64,000 nt of DNA from UBA1952 sp965246765 (GTDB lineage: Bacteria > Bacteroidota > Bacteroidia > Chitinophagales > Chitinophagaceae): assembly GCA_965246765.1 (NCBI GenBank), contig CBDFFJ010000005.1, positions 930,001 through 994,000 of the forward strand, given 5' to 3'. Made by a program: the position numbers and the translations under genes. Below the pieces are notes generated by a model. The model saw only the letters and a list, made by a program, of their open reading frames with translations. It did no database searches and was not told the DNA's origin. This document shows, piece after piece, positions 26,123 to 33,916 of this stretch (positions are counted from its first letter, which is position 1; each line of letters opens with the position of its first letter).

Positions 26123-26164
26123 CTTTTACCTTTTACCTTTTACCTTTTACCTTTTACCTTTTAC
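26123..26164 (+). repeat. Tandem CTTTTAC heptad repeat (six copies)
   Basis: Six perfect copies of CTTTTAC run from 26123 to 26164, just before the nuoD start at 26172. Copy number could change by slippage and would alter the spacing in front of nuoD; it is not in a coding region. Confidence 0.75.
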
Positions 26165-26171
26165 CTTAACA

Positions 26172-27395
26172 ATGGTAGAAACGAAACCACATCATATAGC
26201 CCTCGGCGAGGACAGCCTTGCCAAGACGACGACGACCATCAACCTCGGCCCGACGCACCCGGCGACGCACGGTGTGTTTCAGAACATCATGGAGATTGAC
26301 GGCGAGCGCATCCTGCAGACTACGCCGACGGTCGGCTACATCCACCGCGCGTTTGAGAAAATTGCCGAGCGCCGGCCTTACTACCAGATTCAACCGCTTA
26401 CCGACCGCCTCAACTACTGCTCGTCGCCCATCAACAACATCGGCTGGCAGACGACGGTGGAGAAGCTCGTGGGCATTCAGGTGCCGAAGCGCGTGGATTA
26501 CCTGCGCGTCATCATCATGGAGCTGGCCCGCATCACCGACCACCTCATTTGCAACTCCGTTGTAGGCGTGGATACCGGCGCATTCACCGGCTTCCTGTAC
26601 GTGATGCAGTTCCGCGAGCGCGTGTATGAGATTTATGAAGAAATCTGCGGCTCCCGCCTCACCACCAACATCGGCCGCTTCGGCGGCTTTGAAAGAAACT
26701 TTACGGAGACCGCCTGGCAGAAGCTGGATGAATTCCTGAAAGACTGGCCAAAGGCTTTTGACGAGTTTGACAGGCTGATGACGCGCAACCGTATCTTCAT
26801 GGACCGCTGCATCGGCGCAGGCCCGCTTACGCCGGAAATGGCAATGGCGTACAGCGTGACCGGCCCGAATTTGCGTGCTGCCGGCGTTGATTACGATGTC
26901 CGTGTTGCCTCGCCGTACTGCTCTTACGAAGACTTTGAGTTTGACGTTCCGGTAGGAACTACCGGCGATGTCTATGACCGTTACCTCGTGCGCAATGAAG
27001 AAATGCGGCAGAGCGAGCGCATCATTCGCCAAGCCTTAGAAAAGCTGAAAGACCTTGACCCGAGTATATATCACGCGGATGTGCCGGATTTTTATCTGCC
27101 GGAAAAGAAAGACGTTTATACGAAGATGGAAGCCCTCATCTATCACTTCAAGATTGTGATGGGCGAGGTGAATATCCTGCCGGGCGAAATTTATCACGCA
27201 GTGGAAGGCGGTAACGGCGAGCTGGGCTTCTACCTCATCTCTGACGGTGGCCGTGCGCCTTATCGCCTACACTTCCGTCGTCCCTGCTTTATCTACTATC
27301 AGGTATTCCCGGAGATAGTAAAGGGTGGATTGCTGAGCGATGCGATTATTACGATGTCTTCCATGAACCTGATAGCTGGCGAGCTGGACGGATAA
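26172..27395 (+). CDS. nuoD: NADH-quinone oxidoreductase subunit D
   Basis: The 407-residue 49-kDa subunit lines the quinone site with NuoB. The quinone-site loop NLGPTHPATHGVFQN is intact near residue 20. DRLNYCSSPINNIGW and the C-terminal ends with the usual hydrogenase-like pattern MSSMNLIAGELDG. Length is normal. Confidence 0.97.
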   Translation: MVETKPHHIALGEDSLAKTTTTINLGPTHPATHGVFQNIMEIDGERILQTTPTVGYIHRAFEKIAERRPYYQIQPLTDRLNYCSSPINNIGWQTTVEKLVGIQVPKRVDYLRVIIMELARITDHLICNSVVGVDTGAFTGFLYVMQFRERVYEIYEEICGSRLTTNIGRFGGFERNFTETAWQKLDEFLKDWPKAFDEFDRLMTRNRIFMDRCIGAGPLTPEMAMAYSVTGPNLRAAGVDYDVRVASPYCSYEDFEFDVPVGTTGDVYDRYLVRNEEMRQSERIIRQALEKLKDLDPSIYHADVPDFYLPEKKDVYTKMEALIYHFKIVMGEVNILPGEIYHAVEGGNGELGFYLISDGGRAPYRLHFRRPCFIYYQVFPEIVKGGLLSDAIITMSSMNLIAGELDG

Positions 27396-27414
27396 AATTT
27401 GAATTCGTTGCGCC

Positions 27415-27447
27415 CGTTGCGAAACCGTTGCGGCCGTTGCGTGAAAC
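27415..27447. repeat. CGTTGCG repeat between nuoD and nuoE
   Basis: A 33-nt copy differing at two positions from the element at 25140-25172. It ends 10 bases before the nuoE start. Confidence 0.7.
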
Positions 27448-27457
27448 GAAACAGAAA

Positions 27458-27955
27458 ATGAGCATTCAATTTTCACAGGAAAAAGCCCAAAAGGCGCAGG
27501 AAATTATAGCCCGCTACCCCGAAGGCAAGCAGAAGAGCGCCCTTATCCCCTTGCTGCACCTCGCGCAGGATGAGTTCGGCGGCTGGCTGGATGTGCCGGT
27601 GATGGATTACGTGGCAAGCCTGCTGGACATCAAGCCGATTGAGGTGTACGAGGTAGCCACCTTCTACACCATGTTCAACATGCAGCCCGTGGGCAAGTAC
27701 TTGTTGGAAGTCTGCCAGACCGGCCCCTGCATGTTGCGCGGCTCCGACGAGATTATTGAGCACATTAAAGAGCGCCTCGGCATCAACGCCGGCGAAACCA
27801 CACCCGACGGCCTCTTCACCCTCAAGCCCGCCGAATGCCTCGGCGCCTGCGGCTATGCGCCGATGATGCAGCTCGGAAAATTCTACAAAGAAAACCTGAC
27901 TAAGGAAAAGGTGGACACGCTCTTGAATGAATTGCGCGCCGCCGCAACCAACTAA
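27458..27955 (+). CDS. nuoE: NADH-quinone oxidoreductase subunit E
   Basis: The 165-residue thioredoxin-like subunit carries the N1a [2Fe-2S] cluster. The four ligands are Cys86 and Cys91 (VCQTGPC) and Cys127 and Cys131 (ECLGACG). The start at 27458 gives the canonical N-terminus; the frame is open 10 codons upstream through the CGTTGCG repeat. Eight bases separate its stop from the DUF1801 gene. Confidence 0.96.
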   Translation: MSIQFSQEKAQKAQEIIARYPEGKQKSALIPLLHLAQDEFGGWLDVPVMDYVASLLDIKPIEVYEVATFYTMFNMQPVGKYLLEVCQTGPCMLRGSDEIIEHIKERLGINAGETTPDGLFTLKPAECLGACGYAPMMQLGKFYKENLTKEKVDTLLNELRAAATN

Positions 27956-27962
27956 AGCTGCT

Positions 27963-28418
27963 ATGACATCCAAAGCCGCCTCGCCCGACACCTACCTCGC
28001 CGAATTGCCTGTTGAGCGCCAAGAGGCAATAGAGCGTCTGCGCACTATGCTGAAAAAGCATTTGCCGAAAGGATTTGAAGAAACCATGAGCTACGGCATG
28101 CTTGCCTATGTGGTGCCGCACAGTATGTATCCTGCAGGCTATCATTGCAAGCCGGAAGAGCCATTGCCTTTTATCTCCATTGCTTCGCAGAAGAATTTCA
28201 TTGCGCTCTACCATATGGGCATGTATATGGATACGGCGCTGCTGGAGTGGTTTACGACGGAATGGCCGAAGCATTCCAAAACAAAACTGGACATGGGCAA
28301 GAGCTGCATCCGCTTTAAGAAGCCGGAGGCAATACCTTTTGAGCTGATTGGAATGCTCGCAGAGAAGATGACGCCGAAGGACTGGATAGAAAAGTATGAA
28401 AGCATATTGAAGCGCTAA
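27963..28418 (+). CDS. DUF1801 family protein
   Basis: The 151-residue protein matches DUF1801: ERQEAIERLRTMLKKHLP, EETMSYGMLAYVVP, PFISIASQKNFIALYHMGMY and MGKSCIRFKKPEAIP. The family is also called YdhG-like and its role is unsettled. It sits between nuoE and the DUF433/DUF5615 pair. The ATG at 27963 is preferred over the earlier in-frame ATG at 27927, which lies in nuoE. Confidence 0.82.
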   Translation: MTSKAASPDTYLAELPVERQEAIERLRTMLKKHLPKGFEETMSYGMLAYVVPHSMYPAGYHCKPEEPLPFISIASQKNFIALYHMGMYMDTALLEWFTTEWPKHSKTKLDMGKSCIRFKKPEAIPFELIGMLAEKMTPKDWIEKYESILKR

Positions 28419-28431
28419 AAGATTTTGACTG

Positions 28432-28656
28432 ATGACGGATTACAAGGGCATACTGACGATTGAGGCTGGTAAGCGGAGCGGCAAACCATGTATTCGTGGT
28501 ATGCGCATTACAGTGTATGATGTCTTGTCTTATCTCGCATCCGGGATGAGCACCGCGGAAATTCTGGAAGATTTTCCGGAATTGACGGCTCAGGATATCC
28601 TGGCCTGCATCGCTTACGCTGCCGATAAAGACCATCAGCATCTTCATGCAGTTTGA
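28432..28656 (+). CDS. DUF433 antitoxin-like protein
   Basis: A 74-residue DUF433 protein (VapB45-like), with the family features AGKRSGKPCIRGMRITVYDVL and MSTAEILEDFPELTAQDI, a winged-helix-like unit. It overlaps the start of the DUF5615 gene by 11 bases, typical for antitoxin-toxin pairs of this type, and would neutralise the next product. Confidence 0.87.
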   Translation: MTDYKGILTIEAGKRSGKPCIRGMRITVYDVLSYLASGMSTAEILEDFPELTAQDILACIAYAADKDHQHLHAV

Positions 28657-29008
28657 TATCCCATCTATCAACTGCAGCATCCTGATAGACCAGAACATCT
28701 CATTCCGGCTAAAGGATAAGCTGCATGCAATGTTTGCACAGGTAACGCACTTGAAAACTGTGGGGCTTATAGATGCGGATGACCTTCAAATCTGGAACTT
28801 TGCCCGTCAGAACAATCTGATTATTCTGACGCAGGATGCCGGCTTTAATGACATCAATGAATTGAAAGGCTGGCCGCCGAAAGTTATCTGGCTGCGCTGC
28901 GGGAACCGCAGCACGACGGAGCTTGTAGAGATTCTACGCCAGAGCGCCGCGGCCATTCAGTTATTTGTTGAGGATGAAAAGAGCGGTTTGCTGGAAATTT
29001 ATAAATAG
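28646..29008 (+). CDS. DUF5615 PIN-like toxin
   Basis: The 120-residue PIN-like RNase (VapC45 / Mut7-C type) has LIDQNISFRLKDKL (first acidic residue), GLIDADDLQIWNFARQNNLIILTQDAGFND (further acidic residues) and PPKVIWLRCGN. These supply the expected metal-binding aspartates. Only 12 bases separate its stop from nuoF. With DUF433 it forms a probable type II toxin-antitoxin pair; activity is inferred from family. Confidence 0.87.
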   Translation: MQFDIPSINCSILIDQNISFRLKDKLHAMFAQVTHLKTVGLIDADDLQIWNFARQNNLIILTQDAGFNDINELKGWPPKVIWLRCGNRSTTELVEILRQSAAAIQLFVEDEKSGLLEIYK

Positions 29009-29020
29009 ATACTTGAAGCA

Positions 29021-30373
29021 ATGGCTATCAAACTACTGTTAGAGCACGATAAAAAAGAAGGCATTCGCGGCTACAAAGCCTGGCGGGAAAACGGCGGCTA
29101 CAAGGCTGTGGAGAAAGCCCTCAAGCTGACGCCCGACGAGATTGTAGAAGAAGTAAAGAAAAGCGGTCTGCGCGGCCGTGGCGGCGCAGGCTTCCCTACG
29201 GGAATGAAATGGAGCTTTCTGGCAAAGCCGGAAGGCGTGCCTCGCCACCTGGTGGTAAATGCAGACGAATCGGAGCCGGGTACTTTTAAAGACAGGTATC
29301 TGATGGAGTTCCTGCCGCACCTTTTTATTGAAGGGATGATTATCTCGTCCTTCGCGCTCGGCTCCAATGTCTCCTACATCTACATCCGGGGAGAGTATGC
29401 CTGGATTCCGGACATTCTGGAAGAAGCCATTCAGGAAGCGCACCAAAACGGCTGGCTTGGCAAGAACATCCTCGGCACCGGCTTTGACTGCGAAATCTAC
29501 GTGCATCGCGGCGCGGGCGCTTACATCTGCGGTGAGGAAACGGCGCTCATAGAATCATTAGAAGGCAAACGCGGCAACCCGCGCATCAAGCCGCCATTCC
29601 CGGCCATTCAGGGCGTGTGGATGCGGCCTACCGTGGTGAATAATGTGGAGACGATTGCGGCGGTGGTGCCCATTATCAATATGGGCGGCGAGGCGTATGT
29701 AAAGATTGGCGTGGGCAAGAGCACCGGTACCAAGCTCATCTCCGCCTGCGGCAATATCAACAAGCCGGGCGTGTATGAAATCGACATGACCTGCTCGGTA
29801 GAAGAGTTCATCTTCTCCGACGAATACTGCGGCGGCATCCCGAACGGCAAGCGGCTCAAAGCCTGCATTCCCGGCGGCTCGTCCGTGCCCATCCTTCCTG
29901 CCAACCTCCTGCTGAAAACAGCCAAAGGCGAGCAGCGCATGATGAACTATGAAAGCCTCGCCGATGGCGGCTTTGCCACCGGCTCCATGATGGGCTCTGG
30001 GGGCTTCATCGTCTTAGACGAAGACCAGTGCGTGGTGCGCCATACGATGAGCCTCGCTCACTTCTACATGCACGAGAGCTGCGGTCAGTGCTCGCCTTGC
30101 CGGGAAGGCACGGGCTGGATGTATCGCGTGCTGAAGTCAATAGAAAACGGAAACGGCAAGCTGTCCGACATTGACCTGCTTTGGGATATCCAGAGGCGTA
30201 TTGAGGGCAATACCATTTGCCCGCTGGGCGATGCGGCTGCCTGGCCGGTTGCGGCGGCTATCCGGCATTTCAGGGATGAGTTTGAGTGGCATGTGCTGAA
30301 TCCGGAGGAAAGCCAGCGGCGGAATTATGGATTGGCGCACTATGCGGATGAACTTGAGTTTGCAACTGCTTGA
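29021..30373 (+). CDS. nuoF: NADH-quinone oxidoreductase subunit F
   Basis: The 450-residue flavoprotein subunit oxidises NADH. FMN and NADH sites are in GLRGRGGAGFPTGMKW and YICGEETALIESLEG. The N3 [4Fe-4S] ligands are Cys354, Cys357, Cys360 (CGQCSPC) and Cys400 (TICPLGD). It is followed by a bidirectional terminator, so the first complex I transcript probably ends here. Confidence 0.97.
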   Translation: MAIKLLLEHDKKEGIRGYKAWRENGGYKAVEKALKLTPDEIVEEVKKSGLRGRGGAGFPTGMKWSFLAKPEGVPRHLVVNADESEPGTFKDRYLMEFLPHLFIEGMIISSFALGSNVSYIYIRGEYAWIPDILEEAIQEAHQNGWLGKNILGTGFDCEIYVHRGAGAYICGEETALIESLEGKRGNPRIKPPFPAIQGVWMRPTVVNNVETIAAVVPIINMGGEAYVKIGVGKSTGTKLISACGNINKPGVYEIDMTCSVEEFIFSDEYCGGIPNGKRLKACIPGGSSVPILPANLLLKTAKGEQRMMNYESLADGGFATGSMMGSGGFIVLDEDQCVVRHTMSLAHFYMHESCGQCSPCREGTGWMYRVLKSIENGNGKLSDIDLLWDIQRRIEGNTICPLGDAAAWPVAAAIRHFRDEFEWHVLNPEESQRRNYGLAHYADELEFATA

Positions 30374-30384
30374 GTTTTATAAAA

Positions 30385-30420
30385 TAAAAAGCCCGGTCTG
30401 AATGAGGCCGGGCTTTTTTA
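30385..30420. terminator. Bidirectional intrinsic terminator after nuoF
   Basis: Stem GCCCGG (30391-30396) and CCGGGC (30408-30413), extended by two weaker pairs, has an A-tract on its left and seven Ts on its right. It can stop nuoF transcripts rightward and the convergent cargo gene leftward. Confidence 0.88.
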
Positions 30421-30429
30421 TGCGAATGC

Positions 30430-31866
30430 TCAGATCTTCTGAACGCGGACCTGCTCTACGACTTCGCCGTGCTCATTCTTAATTATCAGCATGTAAATCC
30501 CTTCCTTGAGATCACTCATGTCAATTGATGTCTCACTGCCGTTAAGCGTCTGGCTTTGCACCTGTCGGCCCGTCATATTAAACAGGCTAAGTGTATTGCC
30601 TGCGGCGTAACCTTTTATTTGCAGGTTGCCCTGAGTAGGGTTTGGCTGCACCTGCACGCTACCCGTGCTGCACTTCACCTTCAAAGGAATTGTCGCCGTA
30701 TAATAATTCTGACTGGTAGAGTTATCAATATGAATCCGGAAATAGTTTGAGCCATTATTTGCGTCCGCAAATACATATGAGTGATGGTCACCGGATGCAT
30801 TGCCTTCGCTTTCAAAAGAGGCGATTTTGCGAAACTCTATTCCGTCAATACTGTGCTCTACATCAAATCCGTTGATACCGAGCTCCGTAGATGTATTCCA
30901 ACGAATCATCACGCCGCATCCATCCTGCTTTGCCACACTGAAGTTGGTGACATATATCGGAAGAGCTGCTGCTGGCGCTATGCCTTTGCCCATGGCCGGC
31001 ATTGCTTCGGATGTCTTGCCGTTAAACGAAAATCCCATCAGCCAGCGGTCGCCAACATAAGCACCATCGTTTTCCCAGCTAAAGCCGGCGCCATTGCCAC
31101 GCATATAAACATTAAAAATTAATGATGAGATTTGCCGACCGGATGCCAGCACGCTTCCGGACGCAGCGCCGGAGTTAGATAGCGCATTGGGCTTGGCGGC
31201 CTCATTTAAGATGCCCGTACCCTTTACCTGAAGATTGGTGTTGCCGCTAAGCTTGCTCAATACAACGTCTTTGGTAAGAAGCTCAAGCTCAGTGGTAAAT
31301 CCCAGAGTACTGCCATTGGTAATGCTTCCGCCAAGCCCTACAATCTGGACTACCGGGTTGTCAACCGCTTCGCTGAAAGAGACCTTTACCTGACCCATAA
31401 GATAACGGCCACGTGTGGAGAATCCCTGCTCAGCCAGGGGACGTGTGCTGCTGAACATAGAGAGTGCATTGCTGCCTGTCACGCTGAAACTGGAAGTACT
31501 CTTGTCCCTTCCATCGCTGAAAAGCTCATTTGTCGGGTCAGACACATTGCTCATGTCCACCCATGCAGATTGGCTCACCGGCAGCGCCGCATCTGTATTT
31601 TGTGTTGCTCCAAACTGGAGACCTGTGCCGGTAATATTATTGCGGACGGTGGAGAACTCCTGTGATGTGTATTCCGCTTTAACGGAGATATATCGTGAAG
31701 TACCCGCCACGGCATAGCCGCCGCTAACTGGGCTGATTGTAGGCCCCGTGGTGCCGTTGCCCTGCGCATAAGAAGCGGTAGTGAGCAGGGACAGGCAGCC
31801 GGCGCTTAGGAAACAAAGCAGTTTTTTTCCTATTGCGGTTTGGGTAAAAGTGTTGTTCATGAGCAT
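30430..31866 (-). CDS. Secreted protein with type IX (type A) sorting domain
   Basis: A 478-residue exported protein: signal peptide in residues 1-35 (ends TTASYAQ), an adhesin-like beta-rich region, and a C-terminal domain of about 80 residues with PNPTQGNLQIKG ... LSLFNMTGRQV ... MSDLKEGIYMLII ... EQVRVQKI, the type A signal of the type IX system. The region around 330-400 (GVMIRWNTSTELGINGFDVEHS) is the fibronectin-like segment that often precedes it. It is transcribed leftwards, directly inside the complex I row between nuoF and nuoG. Function of the cargo is unknown. Confidence 0.88.
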   Translation of the reverse strand: MLMNNTFTQTAIGKKLLCFLSAGCLSLLTTASYAQGNGTTGPTISPVSGGYAVAGTSRYISVKAEYTSQEFSTVRNNITGTGLQFGATQNTDAALPVSQSAWVDMSNVSDPTNELFSDGRDKSTSSFSVTGSNALSMFSSTRPLAEQGFSTRGRYLMGQVKVSFSEAVDNPVVQIVGLGGSITNGSTLGFTTELELLTKDVVLSKLSGNTNLQVKGTGILNEAAKPNALSNSGAASGSVLASGRQISSLIFNVYMRGNGAGFSWENDGAYVGDRWLMGFSFNGKTSEAMPAMGKGIAPAAALPIYVTNFSVAKQDGCGVMIRWNTSTELGINGFDVEHSIDGIEFRKIASFESEGNASGDHHSYVFADANNGSNYFRIHIDNSTSQNYYTATIPLKVKCSTGSVQVQPNPTQGNLQIKGYAAGNTLSLFNMTGRQVQSQTLNGSETSIDMSDLKEGIYMLIIKNEHGEVVEQVRVQKI

Positions 31867-32311
31867 TTGTGTGTGGTTCTTGAGGGATGGTGTGTATCGC
31901 GGTTAGCAGCTATTGCCATTTTCCGGGACAATGCTACTCGCGAAAAATCCTTTAAGAAACCAAGTGCTGGTTAACAACTCTCATTTAACCAAGACTTTAA
32001 GTAGATGCAATTATTGAACTTGAAATAATTGTCAAAATTATTTTCATATTATTAATTTGCTAAAGAGTTATTGCGGAGCAATCTTTCAACAAAACGCTTA
32101 ATACAAACTCCTAATTGGAATTGACGTTCTCAATGTGCTCAACGCTTGTGTTATAATGTGTTATTTGAACCATTGGTTAACCGGTAAAAGCGCTGGTCGC
32201 GATCAGGATTTTACCATGTGCTCAATCAATAAGGCGATAAGTATGATGAAAGGAAAAAAAGCCGCTATGCCATAGGCGGGCTACCTTAGTAATCCGAAAT
32301 TTGCAGCTCAC
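31867..32311. promoter_or_regulatory. AT-rich divergent control region before nuoG
   Basis: No gene is seen in these 445 bases. The region serves the leftward cargo gene and the rightward nuoG-N row. A minus-strand TAATTTTG box (32040-32033) fits TAnnTTTG, and a plus-strand TTAATTTGC lies near 32051-32060. The stretch GAAATAATT...AATTATTTTC (about 32021-32044) is an imperfect inverted repeat that could bind a regulator. A weaker TTTG lies near 32300, close to the nuoG start. None of these has a clear matching -33 element, so the start sites are uncertain. Confidence 0.5.
32253..32285 (-). terminator. Possible leftward terminator just upstream of nuoG
   Basis: Read on the minus strand, the hairpin formed by GCCCGCCTATG and CATAGCGGC is followed by TTTTTTTCC. 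No leftward gene ends here, so it would end an antisense transcript starting within nuoG or is fortuitous. The stem contains a bulge. Confidence 0.35.
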
Positions 32312-33439
32312 ATGAAAGTCACCATTGACAACATCACGATAGAAGTAGAACCCGGGACAAGCATCCTGCAGGCGGCCCGCCAGATAGGCGGTGGAGTGAC
32401 GCCGCCGGCTATGTGCTATTACTCCAAATTGGAAGGCTCTGGCGGCAAATGCCGCACCTGCCTGGTGGAGGTAAGCAAAGGCTCCGAGAAAGACCCGCGC
32501 CCGATGCCGAAGCTGGTGGCAAGCTGCCGTACCGGCGTGATGGAGGGGATGGAAGTGAAGAGCATGACGAGCGACAAGGTGCTGGATGCGCGCAAGGGCG
32601 TGACGGAGTTTCTCCTTATAAATCACCCGCTTGACTGCCCGATTTGCGACCAAGCAGGCGAATGCGATCTGCAGGACTTAGGTTATAATCATGGGGGCGA
32701 AGGCACGCGCTATGAGTTCAAGCGCCGGACGTTTGAGAAGGAAGACATTGGCCCATACATACAACTGCACATGACGCGCTGTATCATGTGCTTCCGTTGT
32801 GTTTATACGGCGCAGCAGCTTACGGAAAGCCGCGAGCATGGCATTCTTGACCGTGGGGAGCACGCGCAGATTTCTACTTACCTGAATACGGCGCTGGATA
32901 ATGAATTTATCGGCAATGTCATTGATGTTTGTCCCGTAGGTGCCCTAACAGACAAGACATTCCGCTTTAAAAATCGCGTTTGGTTTACGAAGCCGTTAGA
33001 CGCGCATCGCGATTGCCCGAAATGCAGCGGCAAAGTGCGCCTCTGGATGCGCGGCGACGAGGTTTTCCGCGTGACGGCGCGGAAGGATAAGTGGGGTGAG
33101 GTGGAAGAATGGATTTGTAATGATTGCCGCTTCCATAAGAAAGCAACGGCTGACTGGACGATTGAAGGGCCAAGTAAGGTTGACCGCCACAGTGTGATTT
33201 CGCAAGGGCATTACATAGGCCTGCAAAAGCCAAAAGACACCTTCGTAGAACTGATGGGCCGCGGGCCGAAGCATCTGCTGGATATCCACAACGTAAGCGA
33301 TGTGAATAAGCCGGATATTGACCTGAGCCTTATTGCCGGGCCGGCGCATGCGGATGATTTTAAGCACGGGAATACGGCTCCGCAGAAGAAGGAAGTGAAT
33401 CTTGGACAAAGTGGCGAGGATAGAGGAACGGCGGGATGA
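32312..33439 (+). CDS. nuoG: NADH-quinone oxidoreductase subunit G (short form)
   Basis: The 375-residue iron-sulfur subunit is less than half the length of E. coli NuoG (about 908). The N-terminal [2Fe-2S] ferredoxin (CYYS ... GKCRTC), the HPLDCPICDQAGECD cluster site and the ligands RCIMCFRC / DVCPVGAL for a [4Fe-4S] cluster are present. Then follow two CxxC pairs (DCPKCSG and ICNDCRF) in place of a full molybdopterin-type domain, after which the protein ends with a polar tail. The stop codon overlaps the hicA start in an ATGA arrangement. Confidence 0.93.
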   Translation: MKVTIDNITIEVEPGTSILQAARQIGGGVTPPAMCYYSKLEGSGGKCRTCLVEVSKGSEKDPRPMPKLVASCRTGVMEGMEVKSMTSDKVLDARKGVTEFLLINHPLDCPICDQAGECDLQDLGYNHGGEGTRYEFKRRTFEKEDIGPYIQLHMTRCIMCFRCVYTAQQLTESREHGILDRGEHAQISTYLNTALDNEFIGNVIDVCPVGALTDKTFRFKNRVWFTKPLDAHRDCPKCSGKVRLWMRGDEVFRVTARKDKWGEVEEWICNDCRFHKKATADWTIEGPSKVDRHSVISQGHYIGLQKPKDTFVELMGRGPKHLLDIHNVSDVNKPDIDLSLIAGPAHADDFKHGNTAPQKKEVNLGQSGEDRGTAG

Positions 33440-33702
33440 GTAAGAAAGAGAAGTTATTGCTGAAGCTGCTTGCCGGCTACGCCGATGCGAATTTTGACTT
33501 GGCCGACCTCGTTGCTATTCTGCTTCGCAAAGGATTTGAAGAACGTGCTACGGGCGGCAGCCATAGGATATTTTCAATCGCAGGCGTGGAAGGAATTATC
33601 AACTTACAGGCAACAAAAGATGGGAAAGCAAAGCCTTATCAGGTGAAGCAGGTGCGGGAGTTCTTAGTAAACAATAAATTGGTTGACGATGAGCAAGTAT
33701 GA
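33436..33702 (+). CDS. hicA: HicA-type mRNA interferase toxin
   Basis: The 88-residue product contains the HicA double-stranded RNA-binding fold with the catalytic histidine in TGGSHRIFSI and KPYQVKQVREFL downstream. It starts by ATGA overlap with the nuoG stop, so translation is coupled to nuoG. HicA proteins cleave mRNA and are held by HicB. The N-terminal 25 residues are longer than in short HicA forms. Confidence 0.87.
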   Translation: MSKKEKLLLKLLAGYADANFDLADLVAILLRKGFEERATGGSHRIFSIAGVEGIINLQATKDGKAKPYQVKQVREFLVNNKLVDDEQV

Positions 33703-33898
33703 AATCATCATCTTCTGGAGTAAAGAAGATGAGATTTATGTAGCAGAGATGCCGGAATTAAAAGGCTGTGTCGCTCATGGCGCAACGCAGGAAGAAGCGC
33801 TGCGCGAGGTGAACACTGTTGCCAAAGAATGGCTGAATCTTGCTTTACAGAAAGGCTGGTCGATTCCTGAACCTAAGGGTAAACTCATTTTCGCTTAA
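33689..33898 (+). CDS. hicB: HicB-type antitoxin
   Basis: A 69-residue partial RNase-H-like fold typical of HicB: YEIIIFWSKEDEIYVAEMPELKGCVAHGATQEEALREV. It is the short form without a C-terminal DNA-binding domain, so autoregulation through DNA is not expected. The ATG at 33689 overlaps the end of hicA by 14 bases; the frame could also begin at a TTG at 33683. nuoH starts 18 bases after its stop. Confidence 0.88.
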   Translation: MSKYEIIIFWSKEDEIYVAEMPELKGCVAHGATQEEALREVNTVAKEWLNLALQKGWSIPEPKGKLIFA

Positions 33899-33916
33899 AC
33901 TATTTTTGCACCTGAC

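Larger units (their letters stand above)
25691..26169. repeat. 18-bp perfect inverted repeats flanking the S23 gene
   Basis: TTAAGGTAAAAGGTAAAA at 25691-25708 is the exact reverse complement of TTTTACCTTTTACCTTAA at 26152-26169. Together they enclose the S23 gene and nothing else; the left arm covers the nuoC stop codon, the right arm ends two bases before the nuoD ATG. The right arm is the end of six perfect CTTTTAC heptads (26123-26164). The 479-bp unit could be an inserted element or a long RNA stem-loop. Confidence 0.75.

Noticed and set aside
32121..32157. TTGACG and TATAAT words before nuoG that look like an E. coli promoter
   Set aside because: They are 25 bases apart, too far for sigma-70 spacing, and this organism appears to use TTTG/TAnnTTTG promoters.
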